Notes under the pieces: model-generated | The model's database searches: none | The model's input: only the letters and a program-made list of their open reading frames with translations | Told to the model about the DNA's origin: nothing | Part shown: piece by piece, positions 43,097-53,960 of the stretch | Numbering within the stretch: position 1 is the stretch's first letter | How the letters are laid out: every line of letters begins with the position of its first letter | Position numbers and translations under genes: made by a program | Assembly (NCBI GenBank): GCA_002778195.1 | Contig: PCDI01000001.1 | Span: 5,715,338-5,779,337, forward strand | Direction: 5' to 3' | DNA length: 64,000 nt | DNA from: Raffaelea ambrosiae | Taxonomy: Eukaryota; Ascomycota; Sordariomycetes; Ophiostomatales; Ophiostomataceae

Positions 43097-45027
43097 GGCC
43101 GCCACATCTCGGTACAGTTAAGCCTAGCAGCCCCATTCCCAGCTTTTGGCGCCAGGCCGTTGCCCTTCGAATGGCCTTCGCCCACGCGGTAATCCACGCC
43201 AGTCAATCCTTTCCGCTGAGACGTTGGAGACGCAACAACCATGAGGTCGAAACGGCTTGCCACGACGTGGACGAGTGCACGGAGTGCTCTTGAAACGTTT
43301 GTCATCATGGCTTTCGATGCGTGTGCCGTGCTATGTGGCGGACGCACTATGCGGCATTCTGTGCACTGGAAGTGGTGTCCATCTTGGAAATTGACTCTGG
43401 GCCATGCTTGCACGTTGGGGGTACACTCTTGCCCCGACTCTTGGAATTGGCAGGTCGGTGTCGTGGACATTTGTCCAGCGTGAGTACCTCGGATACACCC
43501 AGTCGGCGGTACAGCTTCGTCCTTGAAGCACTGCGTATCAGTGTTCGCCCTGAGAGACCACCGGCCAACAATCCACAATTTAACAGAAGCAGAGAATGGA
43601 TCACTGCACGAAGTGAGAGACGGCGTGTTTTTTACGATGTACGGAGCCGAGGACACAGGGGCTTCACAACAAACCGACTTTTATGGGGTGGACACGCTCT
43701 TCTCGACGTGGGACATGATAAACTGGCTCGAGCTGAATTCATCAGTCGGTAGTGGAAATGTGTGTTCCGACAATAATGAGTAGTTTTACTAACTGAACAC
43801 CAGGTACTTCGTCTGTTTAATGGATTTGATAGTAAAGGCTTTCCAGATTCTCAGCAGTGAGGTGAATTTTCTTAACATGGATTTGGTAGAGACTATTTCT
43901 GTGTTAAAGAAGAACTCGACTTTTGTTGAAGTGAAGCACGTTCTTCTTATTTTTTCTTTCTTTTTTTTTGGTTTGGTTTGGTTTAGTATCTCAATATACC
44001 CATGTATCTCTGTTTGAAATGTTATACCCTACACATCGAGCTTTCCTTGACAAACCGGATGTCATGCCAATAACTGATGGGACATGATTTTCTCACACAA
44101 CGCGACATTATTAACCCAAGGCATGCCATTGGACAATTGACATCTAATAGATGCCATTTCTCCTCGCAGAATTCGCAGGCAGTGCTACAATAAGCACCAG
44201 TGACGGATGTCCGGCATCAAGATCGGCTCTATGCTCTTTAACCGCATTGGACCTCCGAGCTTGTCGATCTATGTTTTGGCTAGTACACTGCTCCCACTCA
44301 CTCTTCCCTTTTTTTCCCCTTTTTTTTTTCTCAAGGAAAGTGCTGTTTTCTCAAATAGTTTTATATAATTTACAATTCAGATTCAACCACCATTCTTTTC
44401 TTGTTTGGAAGTCTACTACTTCGTTGGTGGCACTGTGATTCTTTCCCATACAGAACCGACGCATTTCTAAAATAGCCTAGCCACCGCTTTCCAGAAAGTG
44501 TTTCGCCTGGTATAGCTCCAGATCATTCGCCCGTGGTATTCTGCAATTTCTCATCAATGGCAAATGTGTCTTTGAAACACCACCAACATGATTGGTTTAC
44601 GGAGGCCGATGGACACGGCCGGGGGAGACGCCTTCCCGGTGCAAGGGCAGATATAGCGTTGCTATATTTAACCATAATAGTCCACCATCACAAAGACATA
44701 TGGCTTTGGCCCCCAGCGAATGGCATCAATATGGGAAACTATGCTGTTTGCCAAGAGCCGAAACTCAGCAATATGTTGCTCTCCCCCGAGAGCAAATCTA
44801 AGGACGGCCGGAAGAAAGCTTGTTCGGGGGCATTGTATCTTGGGATAGTGCTGTCAGTGCGATCAAGTCTCTAGACCAGGAACTAGACTACGTATAAAAG
44901 GAGCGGTACTTTCTGTGGAGGGCAAGCTCCTGATGAAAGAACGTTTCTCGGAGAAGCAGAACCACGGACACAAACGCCCTTTGATTTAAGTTTTTGGAAG
45001 AAAAAAAAAACCACGATAGTTACTACC
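43097..45027. other. AT-rich gap between the DapA relic and the cytochrome gene
   Basis: A 1.9-kb region with lower GC than the flanking genes and several T-runs (about 43955-43985, 44310-44330). The small ORFs show no family features. The last 150 bp contain the promoter of the cytochrome-domain gene. Confidence 0.45.
44893..44900 (+). promoter_or_regulatory. TATA box upstream of the cytochrome-domain gene
   Basis: TATAAAAG lies 128-135 bp upstream of the ATG at 45028, a clear TATA consensus at a plausible distance. Confidence 0.55.
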
Positions 45028-45764
45028 ATGAGTATTGCTATTGTTTTGACCTGGGCTCTGGCCTTGGCCTCGTCGGCGTGGGCACTGCCGGCCAACGAAC
45101 TGCTCCAACGTTCATCTAAAGACAAGATCTGCGACGCAACCACGAATATTTGCTACTCTGAATACGTCTCGACAAACGAGATCTCGTACCGCATTGCTGT
45201 CCCAGACACGGCCACGGCCACGGCTGCCTTTGACATTGCCCTGTCTATTGTGGCTCCCAAGGCCATCGGCTGGGCTGCCATTGCCTGGGGAGGTGCCATG
45301 GCCAACAACCCGCTGACAATGGGATGGCCGAATGCCGCCACCGCTGTCGTGTCCAGTCGCCGTGCAACGTAAGTGGCCAACGACAGCGACAGGAAACTCC
45401 TGTAAGAGTCCGAACTAATTCGATTTCCAGAGGACACACTTTCCCGCAGCCGTATAACGGCGCCACGTACACCGTCTTGCCGTCGTCCAAGACCAACGAC
45501 ACCCACTGGCAGCTGGACGTCCTCTGCACCGGTTGCAGCACCTGGACGGGCACCGCTAACAATGTCGTTCACCTCGACCCAGCCAGCACCGCCGTCAGCT
45601 TTGCCTTTGCCAGCTCCGGTACCGTGCCAGCCACCCCGGCGAGCAACACAAGTCGGTTTGGCATTCACAATGCCAAGGGCAAATGGAGCCACGACCTGAG
45701 CAGTGCCAAACTGGCCAACTTTGCCACTCTTCTGCAGGCTGCTGAGAAGGGTGCCTCTGCATAA
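45028..45764 (+). CDS. Secreted CDH-type cytochrome (DOMON) domain protein
   Basis: Two exons (45028-45368, 45431-45764; 62-nt intron) encode 224 aa. A signal peptide (MSIAIVLTWALALASSAWA) is followed directly by one domain resembling the b-type cytochrome domain of cellobiose dehydrogenase: CYSEYVSTNEISYRIAVP, IGWAAIAWGGAMANN, an ATGHTFPQPY segment and a CTGC pair that could form the usual disulfide. The Met of GGAMANN and a later His (GIHNAKG or HTFPQ) are candidates for the Met/His haem ligands. There is no dehydrogenase domain, no membrane anchor and no cellulose-binding module. Such stand-alone cytochromes may pass electrons to lytic polysaccharide monooxygenases or reduce iron outside the cell; that role is inferred. 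Confidence 0.8.
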
Positions 45765-46037
45765 GGCGAATTGGAGTCGGCGAGAAATCGATTTTACCAT
45801 TGTCGAATACATGGGCGAATAGACAAACGAAAGCGTCGTTTCAATGTATCTGTGATAAACGGGTTTCTCCTTCATTGTCCATTGCACATAAACACCACAT
45901 CAAACTTGATGGCCTCAATACCAGAGCACACTCTCATCCCCCACGTACAAATGCTTTGCATGCATCCACACCTGTTTGTCTTGTCCGTGTCAAGACATAT
46001 CTTTGTCCAAAGGGCCTGGACGACTTCCCCAGCCGTC

Positions 46038-46866
46038 TTAAACCATAACAGAACCACCAACCATATCATCCACGTCAGAATATATGCACTGGCGAAAATG
46101 CACCACAATCTTCGAATCGTATTGAATAAAGCCCTTCGCGGAGAGATGTCCGCTACTCGTCCTGTGTGGTCACAGGCCCGCCAGGATCGTGTAAAACATG
46201 GATCCCAGGCTGCTGATATCCACCGCAGGAGACACGTCGCCCTGCGTGGGACCATAAACGGTGTATCTGGTAGGTGGTCCCCATCAAGACCTAGTTCATT
46301 GCATTTGGCCCCGCCAAATCACAGAGCAGGAGGTCCAAACACCCCGGACTGATCTCGTGGACGAGAAAGTTGTCAGGCCGCATATCGGCATGGACGACTC
46401 CCCAATGGTGAATGTATTCAATCGCCTCGGCTGCTTGACGGCACCATTTCTTACGCAGGCTCATTGGCATAGACGAGTTGTTTTTGTCAATGTACTTCTG
46501 GAGACTGTCGTGACTTGCTTCGCCCAGTAAGATACCCCGTTCTTACTTTCATGGGTATCTCAAGTACGACAAGTCGGTAATACTCGCAAGTTTCTCGGAG
46601 CGATAGATCACCGTTACCTACCTCACGATGCGGGGATGACCCTCCAGTCTCTCAAGTATTGGTCCCTCTACAGCGCAGGCCAGAGCTACCCTCTCCTCGA
46701 AAGCCCCCGCGCCTAGTTGATCTGTGTTCTCTAGATAAAAAGGTGATTTCAGAAGCACTCCAGGACGAATGCGAGTCAGGATTCCCGTTGATACAATATG
46801 GGCTGTTGCGGCCATTTCAGTGCCCCGGTGGAGATAGTAGTTGGCAGGGAGCCGATGGACAACCAA
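46038..46866 (-). pseudogene. Decayed fungal-type protein kinase gene
   Basis: Kinase-like segments follow one another on the minus strand in three frames. They are: an N-lobe start (IRPGVLLKSP, LERLEGHPRIVR); LSLRETCEYYRLVVLEIP; ILLGEASHDSLQKYID; RQAAEAIEYIHHWGVVHADM with the catalytic loop HADMRPDN at 46392-46369; a DLAG in place of DFG; and finally DVSPAVDISSLGSMFYTILAG. Frame breaks lie near 46618, 46545, 46310 and 46262. A TGA at 46170-46172 stands where a Trp (TGG) is expected before PHRT. The terminal stop is at 46040-46038. The parent belongs to the small, rapidly multiplying kinase families of filamentous fungi. This copy cannot make a kinase. Confidence 0.75.
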
Positions 46867-47865
46867 AGGCTTAAAGCAAACAATCCTGGGTCGATATCAA
46901 GGAGTCGACAGAGTTGGCGCGTATTTACGGCTCCAGGGTAATTTTAGCCAATCAAAGGTTGGGGCTGGGGGGTCATGGAACCTGTCTTACGGAGATGTTT
47001 TTGAAATCCTCTTTCGAGTTATTCGCACCTAGTCTTACTCAGAACTGAGATTTTGTGTTGCAGGTGTTAAAACACGTGTTGGCTAGTTTGCTCAGCAATA
47101 ATTACAAAAAGAATTGGAAATAAGAGGAAAGCAAAGAAGAAAAAGAAAAAAAGAAAAAGAGAAAAGGGAACCAGATCCAGTTTTTGTTCCAATCTGCCAC
47201 ATGCTTCCTTCCCAAAAAATAAGCATGTTCCACATAGTCTTGTTGTCGTTTATCGCCGTGTACGACTGTACCAGAAATGCCATTTAGGCGTTCGGGTTAG
47301 GAAGTACGATTGATTGTCGTAGAGCGAGTACGGCGATCTCGACTTCATGATCAGGCCGTGCCTGATCCTGACAAGACTCAAACCTGGCGTCAAGTATGTC
47401 AACGCAGCCGCAATTGTAGACCATCGTTGCGGTCCACGTCTTGCACATCCTATAAGTGCATGAGCAAAGTGAAGAAACTCCACGCACAATAATTACTGAC
47501 ATTTCGTAGTGTTGAGTGAGTTAGTCTAAATGGAATTTGGAAAATAGTGTTTCGGTGGAGATGTCTCGAGAGCTTCAAAGTTCGATTTGAAAACAAAAAG
47601 AAGAGACCACAAACCGAGGGACCTGTGTCTTCAGGTATTCGTCATAGAGTGCCGTTGCTGGTGAAAATCCTAGACTAGTTTTGCACATTAAGTAAGAGAA
47701 CATTGAACCAAATGCAATGCTCAGGGTCAACCAATAATTTTTCTTTACCCAAGTTTTTCTCTTGAACAATCAACGCCAGAAAACGAGAGCGCAGTAACAA
47801 GAGGAGCTTCAACTTCAATTTCAAATTCTAAATCATCGTCATGTTCTCTGCATAGAATTGAGAAA
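46867..47865. other. Intergenic region with gene-fragment-like pieces
   Basis: A 1-kb AT-rich region. It includes an A/G tract at about 47105-47165 and a small minus-strand ORF listed separately. No complete gene can be supported. Confidence 0.4.
47284..47502 (-). CDS. Possible small cysteine-containing ORF (72 aa), perhaps a gene fragment
   Basis: An ATG-started frame of 72 codons containing MCKTWTATMVYNCGCVD and a later FESCQDQAR. The C-x-C pattern after an aromatic and the evenly charged C-terminus look protein-like. A good acceptor (CTTATAG) within the ORF suggests that only the part after it may be coding, as the last exon of a lost or undetected gene. I do not recognise a family. Confidence 0.25.
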   Translation of the reverse strand: MSVIIVRGVSSLCSCTYRMCKTWTATMVYNCGCVDILDARFESCQDQARPDHEVEIAVLALRQSIVLPNPNA

Positions 47866-49524
47866 CTACAAGAAATCTTTGATGGTCTCCCAGAATGCCT
47901 CTGGGTTTTCATACATGGGCAGGTGGCCTGCATCCGGCACCACCTTGAGCGGCACACCACTCTCACCGATGAGTCCCTTGAATCCCTCCATCGCCTTCAC
48001 CAGGGCACCGCCGCCGTCGCCCTCGCCGGCTACCAGCAGTCCCGGCAGCTTGCAGGTCTTCCCCGCCGCCTTCAGGTCGAATGCCCACAGCGCCGGACAG
48101 CTGTACTTGAACCCGTCCACCGTGTTGGCCGCCACCATGTCGACCATGGCCTTGGTGACGTCCTTCTTGTCGCTCTGCGTCTGCGGGTGGAACCACCGCG
48201 CCACCGTCAGGCCGGCTAGGGTCTGCATGCCGGACGTTCCATCTGCCGCCGCCGGGCCCTCGGCCATGGCAATGCGTTCCTTCCAGGCCGCCGTGTTCTT
48301 CTCGCTGCCGGCCATGTTGCAGTCGCAGGCGATGAATTTCTCGAGTGCCCCGGGGTACTTGAAGGCAAACTGCAGCGCGGTAGCGCCGCCGAGCGAGACG
48401 CCGACGAGGGCGTGCAGCTTGGGGATACGCAGGGCCGTCAGGACGGCGTGCAGGTCGTCGGCGAGCATCTCCATGGTGGCCGCCACCGGCGGCGACGGGA
48501 CGGTGCGGCGGCCGCGGGTGTCGTAGCGCAGGATGCGAAACTCAGGCCGGCCCTTTTTGAGCAGGGCCACGAGGTTGTCCCACATGTGCAGAGACGTCAG
48601 GAGCGAGTTGGAAAAGGCAATCGTGGGGGCGTCCGGGGCCGGGTTGCCTTCTAGGCGGTAGGGGATCTCGAGTCCGTCACGGGGGACAGTCACAAACGAC
48701 TCGAGCACGGCTCCTCCTTCGCCGGTGGTGGTGGTGGCGGGGCCCGGCGTGGTTTTCGTCTTGGCGTCGACGGACACAAAGGCAGCGGTCGACGGCAGCT
48801 TGGACAACGGCAGGAGGTCGCGCGGTGCCGGGCCGAACACGTAAAACAGGGAGTAGGTGCGGCGGTGCTTGCTAGCGACGTACTTGTCGAACACCTCGGT
48901 GCGCCAGGGCGTGTCCATGGAGGCCTTGTGCGCGGGCCCGCCGAGGCCGTTGTCCCGGGCGTACTCATGGAGCGTCAGAATTTTGACGGGCTTGCCCGTT
49001 TCCAGCGACGACGTGCGGTACCGCCGCGTGCGCAGCCAGCCGGGCACCTTGGCCAGCATGCCGATGTGCTCCTCCTCGTACCAGCGCACGAGCTCGGCCT
49101 CGGCGCCCGGTGCGTCCGACAGGGTGACCTCGACGTAGACGAGCACGCGGCCCTCGGCCTCTTTGTCGGTGAGATCTTCCGGCGCCACAAACCCCGGCAC
49201 CGACCGCGTCGAGCCCTGGTCGAAAAAGTAGCGGACGACGTCAACCTGGCCGATGGTGGCGGCCTCGCGGGGCGTGCGATTGGCGCGCAGGTCTGTGTAC
49301 TGGGGCGTGGTCAGAAGGGCCATGTCGACGACGTCGTAGGCAGCGAGAAAAGTAGGCTCAAGCCCGTCGGTGGCGCGGTACCGGAGCCCGTTTCCGAAAA
49401 TGTGCGGCAGCCGCAGCCGGGTTGGGCCATGCTCGTTGTTGTACCACTCGTGGAACTGGTCGAGCGAGAGCCCCGGCCGGGGCTGCATGGTCACGTAGAG
49501 CATGCCTGGCTGGGGCGCGGCCAT
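47866..49524 (-). CDS. Fusion of EthD-like modules with an enol-lactonase-like alpha/beta hydrolase
   Basis: An intronless gene of 552 aa starting at the first ATG (49524). Residues about 5-110 resemble an EthD-type dimeric alpha+beta barrel, with the signature FHEWYNNEHGPTRLRLP. A second, weaker copy spans about 125-235 (VRWYEEEHIGMLAKVPGWLR). From about 275 an alpha/beta hydrolase follows. It has the nucleophile motif GVSLGG (Ser377), a probable acid Asp503 and catalytic His534 (PDAGHLPMYENP), most like 3-oxoadipate enol-lactonases. EthD-like domains occur in enzymes handling aromatic or polyketide intermediates. A role in aromatic or lactone breakdown is therefore inferred. No signal peptide is seen. 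Its neighbours are decayed genes, so its pathway partners are not evident here. Confidence 0.82.
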   Translation of the reverse strand: MAAPQPGMLYVTMQPRPGLSLDQFHEWYNNEHGPTRLRLPHIFGNGLRYRATDGLEPTFLAAYDVVDMALLTTPQYTDLRANRTPREAATIGQVDVVRYFFDQGSTRSVPGFVAPEDLTDKEAEGRVLVYVEVTLSDAPGAEAELVRWYEEEHIGMLAKVPGWLRTRRYRTSSLETGKPVKILTLHEYARDNGLGGPAHKASMDTPWRTEVFDKYVASKHRRTYSLFYVFGPAPRDLLPLSKLPSTAAFVSVDAKTKTTPGPATTTTGEGGAVLESFVTVPRDGLEIPYRLEGNPAPDAPTIAFSNSLLTSLHMWDNLVALLKKGRPEFRILRYDTRGRRTVPSPPVAATMEMLADDLHAVLTALRIPKLHALVGVSLGGATALQFAFKYPGALEKFIACDCNMAGSEKNTAAWKERIAMAEGPAAADGTSGMQTLAGLTVARWFHPQTQSDKKDVTKAMVDMVAANTVDGFKYSCPALWAFDLKAAGKTCKLPGLLVAGEGDGGGALVKAMEGFKGLIGESGVPLKVVPDAGHLPMYENPEAFWETIKDFL

Positions 49525-50564
49525 GGTTGCGGACTGTAATCTGGCTGCTTACTTTCGTAGACCTTTCCCCCAGGAATTGCCCTTTTATTAGAAGGATTCC
49601 TTTGGTGTGATGTGAAGACCACGAGAAACCGAGGTCGCGATTTCGTGAAATATAAAACAATCGAGGAAAGCAATTATTGAAGACAAGTTGTTTAGCCCGT
49701 GCTGGAAAGAACCGTGTTTACAAAATCAAAATCCGTGAAAATAGAGAGAATACTTTCGAGACGTTACAACAATCGAGCCAATTCTACAAAGTATGAAGCT
49801 TCCTGGGCCTACTTCTTCTAGACAGGCTCGCAATGTGGCCCACCGGCTACGAACACCGGCATTTTGTTTAGACGGTAGTGCCGGCAGACAGTTTGTCGGG
49901 ATCAGTATTTCCCCCGGGGTGGGGTCCCCACCATTTAGTTGTCGCTGACCATGCGTTAGCAAGTAGTTGCAATTGACCATCCCCCTGGCATATTTCTACA
50001 ATTTGAATACACAAAGTTTCCCGAACAAGATTGTAGGCTACCGACAGAATGGATGCGGCTGTTTGTGAATAAGAAAAGGCAAGAACTGGACAGAACGCTC
50101 TTTCCCTCGGAAGGCAAATCGTGGTTGTGTCAACTCTCAGCGGAAAATCGCCCTATTGTAGTATGGGACGATCTAGGCTAGCACTTTCCGCGGGTAGTAT
50201 CCGCGCAACTCCGAGACTGCCTTTGGCAGCATTGGGGAAGCATACAGGCGCATCACCCAGCCAAAACGCACACAGACATGAGGTGCACAGTGGGTCCCCC
50301 AAGTATTATGCTCCTTTTTTTGTTCTTCTTTTGTTTTGAATGGCTATTGTACAGAGATGGCATGAAAGGGACTCTCCAGAGTGAGGCAAGCCTTCTAATT
50401 GGGGAAAAAAAGTAAGAGGTAGGGTAGACTCCATGCAAGCAGACCTATCTTGGGGTCAAGTATGTGGCCAATAAAGAAGGGCAAGACCACGCAGAAACGG
50501 AACGACAGAAACGACAAACCCGGACAGAAAACCAGACCCTTGACCGACATGCCCGCCAACTCTT
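49525..50564. other. Intergenic region between fusion hydrolase and RPT6
   Basis: A 1-kb gap holding the hydrolase promoter and the RPT6 3' flank. A purine-rich stretch lies at about 50480-50530. No ORF or RNA gene is supported. Confidence 0.45.
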
Positions 50565-52017
50565 TTATTTCCACAGTTTTCCGAGAGACACTGCTGAAGT
50601 TAGTACGAGTCCAGACAGAGAACCAATAAAAAAGAAAAATAAAGAAGGGGGAAAAATCGAGAAGATCGTAGACTTACCCTCTTTGTCGTCGTGCTTGTTC
50701 AGAATCTTGGCTGTCGCCAGCTCAAAGTCTTCTTGCGTGACGTGCACACGCCGCTCGCGCAGGGCGTACATGCCGGCTTCCGTGCAGACACCCTTCAACT
50801 CGGCGCCCGAGCAGCCGTTCATCTTCTCGGCAATCTTGGTCAGGTTGATGCCGCGCGTCAGGTTCATCTTGCGGCTGTGAATGCGCAAAATGTCAGCGCG
50901 GGCCTCGACGCTCGGTGGCGGGAACTCGATCTTGCGGTCGATGCGACCGGGCCGCAGGAGCGCCGGATCCAGAATGTCCAGTCGATTGGTGGCCATGATG
51001 ACCTTGATGTTCTTGGTGGGCTCAAAGCCGTCCAGCTGGTTGAGCAGCTCCAGCATGGTCCGCTGCACTTCCGAGTCGCCGCCGCTGCTGCCCTCAACAC
51101 GAGACGAACCAATCGAGTCGATCTCGTCCATGAAGATGATCGAGGGTGCGTGCTCGCGCGCCATCACGAACAGCTCGCGCACCATGCGGCTGCCCTCGCC
51201 AATGTACTTTTGCACGAGCTCGGAACCCGACACACGGATGAACTTGCAGTCGGTGTGGTGGGCCACGGCACGCGCCAGCAGCGTCTTGCCCGTACCGGGC
51301 GGGCCGTAGAGGAGCACACCCTTGGGCTGTGCGATACCCAAGCTCTCAAAGAGCTCGGGGTGCTTGAGACCCAGCTCGATCACCTCCTTGATCTCCTTGA
51401 TCTGCTGGTCCAGACCACCAATCATGTCGTATGTGCTGTCGGGCACCTTTTCGACCATCATCAGCGACACCAGCGGGTCGACGGACGATGGGAGGATCTT
51501 TTCGAGTTTGTAGCTGTCGGAGAGGAGGGTCACTCGCTTGCCCACGGTGAGCTTCGCAATGTCTACGCTATCGGCGACATCGACAACTGGTAGGAGACGT
51601 ATGTCAGCAGGGGATTTCCAAGAAGTGTTTGCCGCCAAAACGTAGAAGACACATCTTCGTCCAGAAAACTTCGTCCGGTTAACTGGAGGGGGCCCTGTCG
51701 TCTTGGACAGAACCATCCCCACAAAATGCACAGTTCTTTCCATGATATATTGATCTTTCAGATCCGGGTTGGGCTGACATACCGTATTTCCCTTCTGGAT
51801 GCACCTTGACCAGCACCTTCTTTGTGCTCATCACCTTGACCACCTCGCCCACATACGACCCTGGCTGCTGTAGCAGGCCCAGCTCTTCGCGCAGCAGCCG
51901 TACCCGCGAGTTGTAGTCGTTGCGCTGTGCCTCGAGTCGCCGAAGAACCGCCTGGCCCTTCAGGATCTCGAGCTTCATCGACTCGATCTTGTTGAGGTAG
52001 TAGTTTTCGAGAGACAT
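50565..52017 (-). CDS. rpt6: 26S proteasome regulatory ATPase subunit RPT6
   Basis: Three exons (52017-51783, 51586-50678, 50590-50565) encode 389 aa, the normal RPT6 length. An N-terminal coiled coil (LEILKGQAVLRRLEAQRNDYNSRV) leads to an OB-like segment and the AAA+ domain. That domain contains Walker A GPPGTGKT (Lys179), Walker B IIFMDEID and the second region of homology through ATNRLDILDPALLRPGRIDR. The last exon encodes only VSLGKLWK, an HbYX-less C-terminus as in fungal RPT6. The subunit unfolds substrates in the base of the 19S particle in nucleus and cytosol. The family is well separated from the other five RPT subunits by its MSLENYYLNKIESMKLEI start. Confidence 0.95.
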
Positions 52018-52788
52018 CTTGGGAGAGTGGGTGAGGCAAGAACCTCGAGGAGACGGCTAGAGAAGGGTATCAGGGGAAGAGGGAGACGAGGGGGGGGGGA
52101 GGAGAAGGTATAGTTGGCTGTTCGTCGGTACTCGTGAGGCAAGCGAGAGGAGAGCTGGATCCGGGAATATCGTCAGAAAATTCGGCCACGGGTCTTCGAG
52201 GATGCGATGGCTTTCGTTGTGCAGTATGCTTCTGAACTCCAAGGCTACTGCTAAGGGACGCCACCCTGAAATTCGTAGGCAAAAGCCGCCAACGCGTTCA
52301 GTCGGTCTTCACGTGACCAGGCTAGAGCTTGGAGCTCTCCCGACACTAGCCAATCATATGTGTGTTTGGATCCACTTAATTCAGAGCTCTGCCATTTCTA
52401 CGGCGACGATGCCAGACACAAAATATGACTAAACAACGATACGAAGCCGAGCTACTTTTTGTGACTCTCTTCTTACCGTGTCGTGTTTCTTGACTTATTC
52501 GGCTGTCGACAGACCAACGAAAAGAAAAGATAGTGTGCAGTTTTGGTCGGGGACAACCCAGGAAAAAGATACACCGGAAGCACGTTCACTGGCTAGCACA
52601 TATAAACAAGACAAGGTAACCAATATTTATTACGTCTCCCATGATTCTTCCTCTTCATCCATCAAATTCTCCTTCTCGGGACATTCTTCTTATTCTCCAT
52701 TCGCAGATCCTCCGTGTTTGTAAATTTCAATTATCTGAATGATATCATAGAACATCTGCGTCCTTTGGGCAACGTCTTCATCCTTTGC
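52018..52788. other. Promoter of RPT6 and 3' flank of coiled-coil gene
   Basis: A 771-bp gap. A G-run lies near 52092-52100 next to the RPT6 leader. No gene seen. Confidence 0.45.
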
Positions 52789-53960
52789 TCATGCCTGTAC
52801 TTCATCCCCCTCTCGCAGAACTCGCTGGACAATATCCGCACGCAACTGGGTGAGCTTCTCCTGCGCCGCATCACGCGCCGCCGCCAGCTGCGGTCTCTCC
52901 TTCTCCCAGGCCGAGCGTCTCTGGTCAGCCGCCTCCACCGCGTCGTCTATGTGCTTCTCGCACACCTTGATGTCGTCCCGCGTTGCCAGGATCTCGTCGC
53001 TGAAGCCATTGTCGCACTCGATCGTGCCGAAACCAAAGTCGTCGACCGTGCCGAGGATCTTTCGCACATCCACTATACTCGGCTGGTAAAAGGCGCCGAC
53101 CTGGTCGTCCATGGCGCGAGCCTCGGCCCAAAGAGCCTCGCTCTCGGCAATTTGCTTTTTGACCAACTCCAAGTCATCCGCCACCGACTGCGCAGCCCGG
53201 CCGGAAAGGAGCTTTTTCACTGCATCCCGCTCTTGGAGATTCTTCATAAAGTCTCTGTGCGCCCACTGTACGTTATTGATAGCTCGCCGGATGCCCATGC
53301 CCACCTGCGAGACCTTGTTGACGACTGCAGCGGACTGCGACAGCCGCTCTTGGATTTGGTCGTACTCCTGCCCCGACAAAGTTAGCGAGTTGCGGCCAAG
53401 GAGAATGCGCAAATGGTGTGTATGCATAAAAAGAAGGGACAGGGATGGAGAACCTTTTGGAGCGCCTCGGCTGCCTTTTCCAGCTCATCTTCCTCGGGGT
53501 AGTCGGGCGTCGGTCCCTGGAAGATGGAAGTATAAAACTCGTTAAGCGCCACGCGCGCCTCGCCGTTGGTCTTATACAGGGCCTCGGCCGCGTCTCGACG
53601 GGCGCGCACCTTCTCGATCGCCGTCTCTTCGTCCTGCCATGCTTTGCATTTGGCCGACAACGCCACGTACTCGTCTTCGGCCTTCTCGACCGCCGCCTTG
53701 TAGCCGGGCTTCAGCAGCTGCCGGAAATTGCTATTTTTCAGGCTCTGAAACTTTTTGTACTGTTTGCTTTTTTCCGCTTCCACCTCGCGCCGGTTGGAAT
53801 TCCAGAGCTTCTCCCGCCGAGTTAGGTACTCCTCTTTAAGCTGCAGAAAGGTTGCTTGCGCCTCCCGCGTCTCAACGTCCTTTTGCACCAGAGCCTCGTA
53901 TTCGGCAGCTCGTTCGCGGATGCGTTGAGCTGCATTACTGGATACACTTGGAGCCGCCAT
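52789..53960 (-). CDS. Conserved-looking coiled-coil protein of unknown function (361 aa)
   Basis: Two exons (53960-53454, 53367-52789; 86-nt intron with a GTTCTC donor) give 361 aa, starting at an ATG in good context (GCCGCCATGG on the opposite reading). The protein is almost wholly helical and charged. Heptad-like stretches include IRERAAEYEALVQKDVETRE and LVKKQIAESEALWAEARAMD. A Pro/Asp-rich break (FQGPTPDYPEEDELE) lies near residue 160. There is no signal peptide, membrane segment or catalytic motif. I do not recognise the family. The layout suggests a structural or adaptor role. Confidence 0.75.

Noticed and set aside
45771..46352. 193-codon plus-strand ORF downstream of the cytochrome gene
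   Set aside because: Overlaps the kinase relic on the other strand and has an unlikely composition with no motif.
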